Positions 17,811 through 24,871 of a DNA stretch of 64,000 nt are shown here, in pieces. A model generated the notes under the pieces. That model saw only the letters and a list, made by a program, of their open reading frames with translations, ran no database searches and was not told the DNA's origin. A program made the translations under genes and the position numbers. Source of the stretch: Faecalicatena orotica (lineage in GTDB: Bacteria > Bacillota > Clostridia > Lachnospirales > Lachnospiraceae); NCBI RefSeq assembly GCF_003149245.1, contig NZ_QGDL01000001.1, positions 399,089 to 463,088 on the forward strand, written 5' to 3'. The stretch's first letter is position 1. Each line of letters opens with the position of its first letter.

Positions 17811-18665
17811 TTATTGTCCACCCTCGCCAAAGTCGATGAGACATGGTCTGTGATTCACACGTTTGTCCTCCGGGGGCAGCTGCATGTAGTCTCCAAATAT
17901 TCTTGTCAGCAATTGATCTGTATTTTTCGGGATATAAACATAAAAATCTCTGAACGGCATCTTCTTCATTGGATAGACGTCACTCTTTTTCATTGCATTC
18001 AGCCAGGGTTTTGGTGTCTCAAAAGCAGAATAGTACTTTGTATTCCTTTTATTGTACCGTTGCGATTCCTTCTGGAACCTGCGGTAGATTTTCAAAGGGG
18101 TAATATGCAGAATCTTAAGTCCAATTCTCACCATGCTGCATATAAACTCTGCCACTTTTTTCTTTATTCCCTGATAAGGAATAAATGGAGTCCCTTTCCC
18201 GCTGAGAAAAAGCAGGCGTCCCAGAAACCATGTCACAAAAAACTGCCGTTTTCTTGCAAGATACCCATCTGCAAGATGATCGTAAATAAATATATCAATA
18301 TTAATTCCCGGGATATAATCACAATTTTTTACATCTCTGGATACAAATTTCGTTCCCTTCTTCTGCAGATGTGTCACAGTACAGGCATAGTTTAAATTTG
18401 TCTCACAGGTAAGAAACTCATATTTATCTCCAAGTTCTTCCTTTACTGCCCGCTCAAAACGCGGCAGATCTTCCCGGAAAATACCGATATCGATATCATC
18501 ATCCCACGGAATAAATCCATGATGGCGGACCACCCCGAGGGCGCTCCCGAAAATAATAAAAGTATCTATTACATGTCTTTCACATACACCCAGAACATCC
18601 CGCAGGATCTTAGCCTGTGTGTCCTGTACTTTACTTAGTGTTTCCTGATCATAAAATTCATCCAT
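17811..18665 (-). CDS. LicD-family phosphotransferase
   Basis: 284 residues. The nucleotidyltransferase-fold core has DTFIIFGSALGVVRHHGFIP then WDDDIDIGIFREDLPRF, the paired aspartates that bind metal in the LicD/fukutin family, and a later DFYVYIPKNTDQLLTRIFGDYM block. Known members transfer phosphocholine (LicD) or ribitol 5-phosphate (fukutin, FKRP) from a CDP-linked donor. The IspD-like cytidylyltransferase gene is 16 nt upstream in the same operon, so a CDP-polyol donor such as CDP-ribitol is plausible. No choline kinase or licC is visible here. Confidence 0.88.
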   Translation of the reverse strand: MDEFYDQETLSKVQDTQAKILRDVLGVCERHVIDTFIIFGSALGVVRHHGFIPWDDDIDIGIFREDLPRFERAVKEELGDKYEFLTCETNLNYACTVTHLQKKGTKFVSRDVKNCDYIPGINIDIFIYDHLADGYLARKRQFFVTWFLGRLLFLSGKGTPFIPYQGIKKKVAEFICSMVRIGLKILHITPLKIYRRFQKESQRYNKRNTKYYSAFETPKPWLNAMKKSDVYPMKKMPFRDFYVYIPKNTDQLLTRIFGDYMQLPPEDKRVNHRPCLIDFGEGGQ

Positions 18666-18681
18666 AAATAACCACCATTCC

Positions 18682-19401
18682 CTAATAGCCTAATATCTGC
18701 GAATTCTCCTCTACTTCCATAATAGCCCTGAATGTATAAAAATCCGAAGGTGTTGTAATCTTAATGTTGTCCGGCTTTCCAAGTACCGGATATAACGTAT
18801 ATCCCGCTTCTGACATCATTGTTGCAGAATCTATAATATCGTTGATTCCCTTATTTTTCGCCTCATCATGTGCTTTTAATAATTCCTGATATTGAAAACT
18901 CTGGGGTGCCCTTACTACTCTGCATTTATTCCGGTCAACACTGCGGACAATTTCCTCATTATCATCTACAAGCATAACCGTCTCCGTAGCAGGCACCACT
19001 GTTACGGCACAGCCTTTTTCCTTTGCGGTCCTGATATTACTGCTGATCAGTTCTTCATCAATCAACGGTCTCACACCATCATGAATCAGAACAATAGAAT
19101 CACCATCTATCGCCCCCCGCATGGCATCCAGACCATTAAAAATCGATTCTTGTCCGGTACTTCCCCCCGGTGAGATCCATTTCACTTTATGAATCCGGTA
19201 TTTTTCCAGCAATTCCTTCAGATAGTCTATCCATTCTTCAATGCACACAACCGAAATTCCGTCTATCTCAGGATGCTTTTCAAAGTGTTCAAGTGTATAT
19301 ATAATAATCTCTTTTCCATGCAATGTGAGGAACTGTTTAGGCCGAGTCTTTGTATTCATTCTCTTACCTGCCCCTCCTGCAAATATCACCGCATAATTCA
19401 T
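18682..19401 (-). CDS. IspD/TarI-type cytidylyltransferase
   Basis: 239 residues with the CTP-binding loop FAGGAGKRMN, then RPKQFL, VLIHDGVRPLID, and APQSFQYQELLKAH. These motifs are shared by IspD (CDP-methylerythritol) and TarI/ISPD (CDP-ribitol). I favour the TarI-like role because it is the first gene of a surface-polymer operon followed by LicD, not by isoprenoid genes. A clear promoter precedes it and TTAAGGAGAAAAATGA is its ribosome site. Confidence 0.85.
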   Translation of the reverse strand: MNYAVIFAGGAGKRMNTKTRPKQFLTLHGKEIIIYTLEHFEKHPEIDGISVVCIEEWIDYLKELLEKYRIHKVKWISPGGSTGQESIFNGLDAMRGAIDGDSIVLIHDGVRPLIDEELISSNIRTAKEKGCAVTVVPATETVMLVDDNEEIVRSVDRNKCRVVRAPQSFQYQELLKAHDEAKNKGINDIIDSATMMSEAGYTLYPVLGKPDNIKITTPSDFYTFRAIMEVEENSQILGY

Positions 19402-19448
19402 TCATTTTTCTCCTTAATATCACTGAAAATACATTTTCACATCTGTAA

Positions 19449-19477
19449 AGTATAACACTTATTCTATCTGAGGGCAA
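19449..19477 (-). promoter_or_regulatory. Promoter of the glycopolymer operon
   Basis: Minus-strand -35 TTGCCC (19472-19477), 17-bp spacer, -10 TATACT (19449-19454), about 45 nt before the IspD-like start. The 19402-19640 gap otherwise holds only the terminator of the lysozyme-like gene. Confidence 0.7.
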
Positions 19478-19560
19478 CTGTTGAATTCAAGCCTCTTTTT
19501 ATGCACATGCCCGAAATACCGCGTTTAATGACTGTATCGCTGCTGTTTTCCTCTCTGGTA

Positions 19561-19603
19561 ATTAAAAAAGCAGTGTTTCCCTATTCATGGGCAACACTGC
19601 TTT
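19561..19603 (-). terminator. Intrinsic terminator of the GH25 gene
   Basis: On the minus strand AAAGCAGTGTT (19593-19603) pairs with AACACTGCTTT (19567-19577), with an inner CCC/GGG pairing, then TTTTTTAAT. It separates the exoenzyme operon from the glycopolymer operon. Confidence 0.85.
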
Positions 19604-19640
19604 ATCAGCTGCTTAATATACATAAGCGGTCTTTTTCTAT

Positions 19641-21296
19641 TTAATTCCATATTCCGGCATAAACCACATCATTGGATCTGCCATAAACAATAATCTGGTC
19701 TGCTCCTCCGCTTTCTATACTGTTCTTAATATGGTATTCATTGGATCTTCTGACACATAATGTATCTATCCCATCTGCATCCCAGTCACCAACCACAATA
19801 TGATCGGATGCACGCCCGTATGGCACGGTCACATCAGCCTGTCCGTCAGCCAGACTGTTTTTGATGTAATAAGTATTACCGCGGCGGATGCAGAGTGTAT
19901 CCGTACCGCTGCCATTCCAATCCCCTGTCAGTACTATATCATCACGTTTTCCATAGGCTACTACGCTGTCTGCAGTACCATCAGCCAGACTGTTCTTAAA
20001 ATAATACGTATTCCCCCGGCGGACACAAAGAGTATCTATGCCATCGCCATTCCAGTCTCCGACATACACCTCATCACTGCTGCGCCCATAGTTTACCACG
20101 ACATCTGCCATCCCCCCTGACAGGCTGTTTTTAAAGTAATATGTATTGCCGCGTCGGACACATAACGTATCTATACCGTCTCCGTCCCAGTCACCTACAA
20201 GGATTTCATCGTTCTTATATCCATAGTTTATAATCAGGTCCGCGGCACCATCAGCTAAAGAATATTTAAAATGGTATTCGTTTCCACGTCTTACGGCTAA
20301 GGTCGTTCCAGATTTTTTACCACCCGAATTCCCACCACTTGTATTTTCATTCATCCAGAAATTCACATCCACATTTCCTGAAATCCCAGAAACTTTGCCG
20401 GTTGATGTACATTGCCAGATATCATATGGATCGCTATAGTCACAGGTTACATTATATTGGGCAACCCACTTTGACCACGAATCATTCTCAAATACAGGAC
20501 TTGTAAGCTGCGTAGTCCACCAGTTCAGGTTCGCATAAATACCGGCATTAAATCCCTGTGCTGAAATTGTATCGCAGAACACCTGTGCCATCTGCCCCTT
20601 TACTTCTGCACTCACGTTAATTGTAGAATTATCCTCCATATCAAAATAAACAGGATATGTCAGACTTCGCCCGCTGATCAGCCTCAGCACATGCTCAGCT
20701 TCACTTTTGGCATCAGCTGTTGTTTTTGCGTAAGAATATATATATACTCCATAGGGAATCCCTAACCGTTCACATTCTGAAACATTGTATGCCCATGTTT
20801 TATCATCCTGGGACTTATCATTATTACCATAACCACACCGCAATATCGCAAAGTCTATTCCATCCGCCTTTACTTTTTCCCAGTCAATCTTCCCCTGATG
20901 CTCACTGACATCAATACCTTTGGATACAGCACCGTCAATTGGCTCTCCCGCACTATTCATATATACGCCATTTACTTTCTGCCACGCGTTTGGGTATGGT
21001 ACTGTTCTTGCCCTGTACTGCACACCTGTAATCAGTTCGCCATTCTGGTACCGCCAGCTATTTTCTGAAATCCCCTGCTGTCCCTGACTGCTCTCACCAT
21101 CAGTTGTCACAATACCACTCTGCGCATCGCCAGCTGCTTCTTCTGAGTTTTCCTGCGTATATTCCTCTGTGTTTTCTTCTGTATATCCCTCTGTCTGTAT
21201 ATCGGCCGCCTCTGCGGACATGCTGCCAAACACACTCCCCGACAAAAGGCATATTCCTAATAGGAATACTGTCAGCCTGCTTCTGTTTCTTTTCAC
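19641..21296 (-). CDS. Secreted GH25 lysozyme-like protein with five C-terminal repeats
   Basis: 551 residues from a GTG start (ribosome site AAAGGGTGACATAA). Residues 1-30 are a signal peptide (FLLGICLLSGSVFGSMSAEA), then an acidic Glu/Thr linker. Residues about 127-320 are a GH25 muramidase domain: KGIDVSEHQGKIDW, CGYGNNDKS, the catalytic DxE in YFDMEDNS (Glu221), and YDIWQCTSTGKVSG. Residues 332-551 are five 45-residue repeats described separately. It should cut peptidoglycan glycan strands outside the cell, with the repeats as the targeting part. It lies 31 nt after the acyltransferase gene, in an operon with two other repeat proteins. Confidence 0.9.
   Translation of the reverse strand: MKRNRSRLTVFLLGICLLSGSVFGSMSAEAADIQTEGYTEENTEEYTQENSEEAAGDAQSGIVTTDGESSQGQQGISENSWRYQNGELITGVQYRARTVPYPNAWQKVNGVYMNSAGEPIDGAVSKGIDVSEHQGKIDWEKVKADGIDFAILRCGYGNNDKSQDDKTWAYNVSECERLGIPYGVYIYSYAKTTADAKSEAEHVLRLISGRSLTYPVYFDMEDNSTINVSAEVKGQMAQVFCDTISAQGFNAGIYANLNWWTTQLTSPVFENDSWSKWVAQYNVTCDYSDPYDIWQCTSTGKVSGISGNVDVNFWMNENTSGGNSGGKKSGTTLAVRRGNEYHFKYSLADGAADLIINYGYKNDEILVGDWDGDGIDTLCVRRGNTYYFKNSLSGGMADVVVNYGRSSDEVYVGDWNGDGIDTLCVRRGNTYYFKNSLADGTADSVVAYGKRDDIVLTGDWNGSGTDTLCIRRGNTYYIKNSLADGQADVTVPYGRASDHIVVGDWDADGIDTLCVRRSNEYHIKNSIESGGADQIIVYGRSNDVVYAGIWN
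19644..20303 (-). repeat. Five-repeat module of the GH25 protein
   Basis: Five tandem coding repeats of 45 codons (the last is 40). Each runs TLCVRRGNTYYFKNS, then a Gly/Ala-Asp turn, YGR..DEV, and (V/L)xGDW(D/N)GDGxD. Repeat 1 uses TLAVRRG and KYS; repeats 2-5 use TLCVRRG or TLCIRRG and KNS. The last repeat ends YAGIWN. The GDW-DGDG-D segment resembles FG-GAP/VCBS calcium-loop motifs. Confidence 0.93.
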
Positions 21297-21327
21297 TTAT
21301 GTCACCCTTTCTGTCACGTATAAATAC

Positions 21328-22431
21328 TTAATTATTATGCTCCCTTTTATGTCTTCCGTTCTTTCCCCCCGAAAAGAACACAATGATTTTTTCTGTCAGT
21401 CCCGCCCTCAACATTTCAAGTATAGAGCAAACAAAAAATACAATTAACACGGCTGCTAAAGAATACCATATATAATATCTGCTTTCAATATAAGAATTTC
21501 CATGCAGAAGTTTCAGCCACAATGTATTTCTAATGATGGGATTGTCATGCAGCAAATAAATCCCAAATGTAGTAGCCGCGATTCTGTTTATTACTTTACT
21601 CTGTATTCTCAGATTCTGAAAAGACAGAAAAGCTGCAACAGCACAAACCAATGTCAACAAACTATTTACTTCTCTAATTCTGACTGCGAAATCTTGAAAA
21701 TTTGGATTTTGTATGCTGAGGAAATCAAACCCGACTATAAGTCCCAGTAATAAAAGATAGCTGCCTGCTGCAGTCAGCAGGCTCTTCCTCTTTATATCCT
21801 TTACCTTCAGAGGATAAAGCCGTATATATGCAGCAATCATATATAATATAATGAACCACCCCACGTAATTAAAATCAAAAGATGCATCCAGAAAAGTGGG
21901 GAATACACTCCATATCACAACACCACTCAAAATCAATTTTTTATGCATCGGCTTATCCATACTTTTTATCAGCCTGTTTAAATATGGTGAAAATAAATAC
22001 AATATAAAATATGTCGTTGCAAACCAATATTGCTCATATGGTATTGGTAAGATTGCTTTCTTAAAAATCTGGGCGACTTCCCCAATTGAGGCAAATTGTA
22101 TTTCTCCAGAAATAACCAGAATCAAAACACAAAATACGGCGCATTCCGTCACCTGAAGTATCAGCTTTATAAGTTTGCGCGGCTTATATTCAGACTGAAC
22201 CAAGAAGTATCCTGAGATTAATACAAAAATATCAACCCCCAGCCGCCCGCCCCCGGACAAAATCTGTACCCAAACCCGATTAAATGTAAAACCAGTCTCG
22301 CTAAATACATAACCTCCATGCACAGAAAAATGGTGCATGACAATAAGCATCATAGAAATAATCCTGAGCAGTTCATAGTTAGAGTATCTGGCACTCTTTT
22401 GCCTTATCTCTACATTCACAGCACTTTTCAT
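21328..22431 (-). CDS. Acyltransferase 3-family membrane protein
   Basis: About 367 residues, ten membrane helices. YSNYELLRIISMMLIVMHHF carries the family's first-helix arginine and HH motif. Then GGGRLGVDIFVLISGYFLV follows. The preferred ATG at 22431 overlaps the stop of the upstream glucosaminidase gene as TAATG; a GTG at 22440 is the alternative. Family members O-acylate surface glycans. It sits between two peptidoglycan-hydrolase genes with no gap, so its substrate may be peptidoglycan or the attached polymer. It could act as the modification that protects or marks the hydrolase target. Confidence 0.85.
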   Translation of the reverse strand: MKSAVNVEIRQKSARYSNYELLRIISMMLIVMHHFSVHGGYVFSETGFTFNRVWVQILSGGGRLGVDIFVLISGYFLVQSEYKPRKLIKLILQVTECAVFCVLILVISGEIQFASIGEVAQIFKKAILPIPYEQYWFATTYFILYLFSPYLNRLIKSMDKPMHKKLILSGVVIWSVFPTFLDASFDFNYVGWFIILYMIAAYIRLYPLKVKDIKRKSLLTAAGSYLLLLGLIVGFDFLSIQNPNFQDFAVRIREVNSLLTLVCAVAAFLSFQNLRIQSKVINRIAATTFGIYLLHDNPIIRNTLWLKLLHGNSYIESRYYIWYSLAAVLIVFFVCSILEMLRAGLTEKIIVFFSGGKNGRHKREHNN

Positions 22432-24824
22432 TATTTCCACTTGCCCGCATACGTAATATCAGTTTTTCTGCCATAGTATACAATCAAATCAGCGTTGCCG
22501 TCAGAGATACTATTTTTAATGTGATAAGCATTATCTCTGCGGACGCACAGGGTATCTTTCCCATCACCATTCCAATCTCCAACAAGTATTTTGTCAGCAG
22601 AACGCCCATAAAGGATGGTAGCATCTGCCGCCCCGCTTAACAGGCTGTTTTTTATGTAATATGCATTGCCTCTGCGCACACAGAGTGTATCCACGCCATC
22701 TCCGTCCCAATCTCCAACTAATACGCTGTCATTCGCTCTTCCATAAGGAATTGTAAGATCGGCAATCCCATCTGAAATACTATTTTTAATATAATAGGTA
22801 TTTCCCCTGCGGACACAGAGTGTATCTTTCCCGTCTCCATTCCAGTCGCCGACGAGTACTTCATCATTTTTCCTTCCATATGTAACAACTGAATCCGCCT
22901 GTCCTTCCGATAAACTGTTTTTAAAGTAATAAACATTACCACGCCGGACGCACAGGGTATCCACCCCGTCGCCGTCCCAGTCTCCTATTAAAACCTCATC
23001 GGACGCTTTCCCATATGGTACTGTTAAATCAGCCGGCCCATCTGAGAGAGAGTATTTAATATAATAGGTATTTCCTCTTCTAACAGCCAGAGTATCCGCA
23101 TCCGGATTCTGAGGGTTATTGCCGCCTGAATTATCTGAACCACCTGAACTATCCGAGCCTCCCTGGCTGACTTTACCATTCACAACAGTAAGGTAATCTT
23201 TACTCGCGAAAACATACATAGATGAAAAATTATACTTCCCGGAAGAATTGTCGATCGCAGTACGTCCGCTATTTAGAACCGGATCACTCTGCAGTTTATA
23301 AAACCCATTCGCTTCTCCCAGAATAATAAAAGCTTGTCCAGTCTGTTTACCTGTCGTAAACAAACCTGCTGAAGATACACTGCTGTCTTTTCTTATATTC
23401 AAATCCGTATGGGTCGTACCACTGACATCCTTAACGCCTATTGTATACTTTGACATATCTTTCCTTGCAGAGTCCAGATTCCATACAATATTCGCTGCTT
23501 TTTCACCCCAATATGGATCCGATGCATATTTCACATTTAATCCACTCGCCTTGTTTCCCAGAAAACTGCCATAATAATTAGGATTATTTGGATTCAAATA
23601 TCTTTTGGACATCCAGCCTTCTACAAAATTCTTAACACATGCATCCGGACTTGCATAAGAGCTTGCACTTTCTCCCGGTGAACTGTCTACAGCATTCAGC
23701 CCAAAGATATTATTCTTTTCCCGGGCAATATTACTGGTACCCCATGCACTTTCATTCGCAGCCAGGCCAGCCGTCAGAAGCGCATTTACACCATATGCGT
23801 TCTGATTGTTAACCAAACTGGTACCAAGGTTCCACATTTTTGATGTATTGTTTGTTTTCGCATTTATCATGTTGCTCAATTCAGATGCAGAATAGCTGGT
23901 AGTACTTCTCATAGGTAAAAACTGATAATAATTATAGTAAGGATTATTTGGATTAATAGACTGCTTCCTCGTATTATTTCTGTAGTCACTCAGCATCACT
24001 GAATAATCCGTATAAAAGTAATGTCCATCGTAACTGTAATATGTTGTCCCTGTTTTCATATATGACTGCTGCAGCCCAACCCTCAGAGAACTTGTGGATG
24101 CAGAATTCATATTCGTACATATTTTATGTACAATATAGGTTCCATCCGCATAATAAGAACTCACCGTTCCTACACTGTTACGGGAAACCAATTTCACCTC
24201 AGACTCTGCCACTAACCCGATCACACCACTGATCATGAACTTGACATTTCCATTTTCTGTTCCCAGATATGCCGCATCAGATCCCATCAATCCATATAAA
24301 TATCCCGCTTCGCCGGTTTCATATTCCGTATAATTTGTCGTCTCTCCATCTTTCACAGCGGTCCCATTTTTTTTCACACGCAAATTTACGACATAGTCAT
24401 TTGCAGCCCTGCTTCGGAACTCCACTGACTTGACATCCGGTGAAACATCATCTGTTATGTAATAAATATTCCCCTCTTCATCCATACACTGAATTTCCAC
24501 CGAGGTAACTATTTCCTTCTTGTCCTGAGCCTGAATATTATCTTCTGAAGCCTGTTCTTCATCGCCCGGCACTTTTTCCTGCTCTTCAGATGCATTTTCT
24601 TCATTATTAGTACTGCCGCTGTTTTCCGTTCCGTTGTCTGTCTCCGCGTTATTGTCCGTATTCTCACCTATCTGCGTTTGCTCATCCACGGAATTCTGTT
24701 CCTGCTCTGTGCTTTGCCCTGGCGGGCTTTGATAATCTTCTGCCGAAACCCGTACTCCAAATCCACTAAACATTCCCAAACTCAGACAAATACTCAAACT
24801 TATTGCTAAAATTCGTTTCTTCAT
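22431..24824 (-). CDS. Secreted GH73-type glucosaminidase with five C-terminal repeats
   Basis: 797 residues. Signal peptide 1-28 (ISLSICLSLGMFSGFGVRVSAE), a Glu/Asn-rich linker to about 105, and a region of unknown fold at 105-290. A glucosaminidase (lysozyme-like superfamily) domain spans about 300-455: NALLTAGLAANESAWGTSN with catalytic Glu358, and NNIFGLNAVD. An SH3-like segment follows (THTDLNIRKDSSVSSAGLF, then TAIDNSSGKYNFSS and DYLTVVNG), then a Ser/Gly-rich linker and the five-repeat module (578-797). It should hydrolyse N-acetylglucosaminyl bonds of peptidoglycan. It lies 47 nt after the BNR-like gene. Confidence 0.9.
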   Translation of the reverse strand: MKKRILAISLSICLSLGMFSGFGVRVSAEDYQSPPGQSTEQEQNSVDEQTQIGENTDNNAETDNGTENSGSTNNEENASEEQEKVPGDEEQASEDNIQAQDKKEIVTSVEIQCMDEEGNIYYITDDVSPDVKSVEFRSRAANDYVVNLRVKKNGTAVKDGETTNYTEYETGEAGYLYGLMGSDAAYLGTENGNVKFMISGVIGLVAESEVKLVSRNSVGTVSSYYADGTYIVHKICTNMNSASTSSLRVGLQQSYMKTGTTYYSYDGHYFYTDYSVMLSDYRNNTRKQSINPNNPYYNYYQFLPMRSTTSYSASELSNMINAKTNNTSKMWNLGTSLVNNQNAYGVNALLTAGLAANESAWGTSNIAREKNNIFGLNAVDSSPGESASSYASPDACVKNFVEGWMSKRYLNPNNPNYYGSFLGNKASGLNVKYASDPYWGEKAANIVWNLDSARKDMSKYTIGVKDVSGTTHTDLNIRKDSSVSSAGLFTTGKQTGQAFIILGEANGFYKLQSDPVLNSGRTAIDNSSGKYNFSSMYVFASKDYLTVVNGKVSQGGSDSSGGSDNSGGNNPQNPDADTLAVRRGNTYYIKYSLSDGPADLTVPYGKASDEVLIGDWDGDGVDTLCVRRGNVYYFKNSLSEGQADSVVTYGRKNDEVLVGDWNGDGKDTLCVRRGNTYYIKNSISDGIADLTIPYGRANDSVLVGDWDGDGVDTLCVRRGNAYYIKNSLLSGAADATILYGRSADKILVGDWNGDGKDTLCVRRDNAYHIKNSISDGNADLIVYYGRKTDITYAGKWK
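22434..23093 (-). repeat. Five-repeat module of the glucosaminidase
   Basis: Residues 578-797: five repeats of 45, 45, 45, 45 and 40 residues, with TLAVRRG/KYS in the first and TLCVRRG or TLCVRRD with KNS in the rest, ending TYAGKWK. Same order of blade-specific signatures as the other two modules in this window. Confidence 0.93.
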
Positions 24825-24871
24825 ATGTTCGCCCTTTTCCTTACCCCTTCTGTAATCTAAATGTGCAGTAA

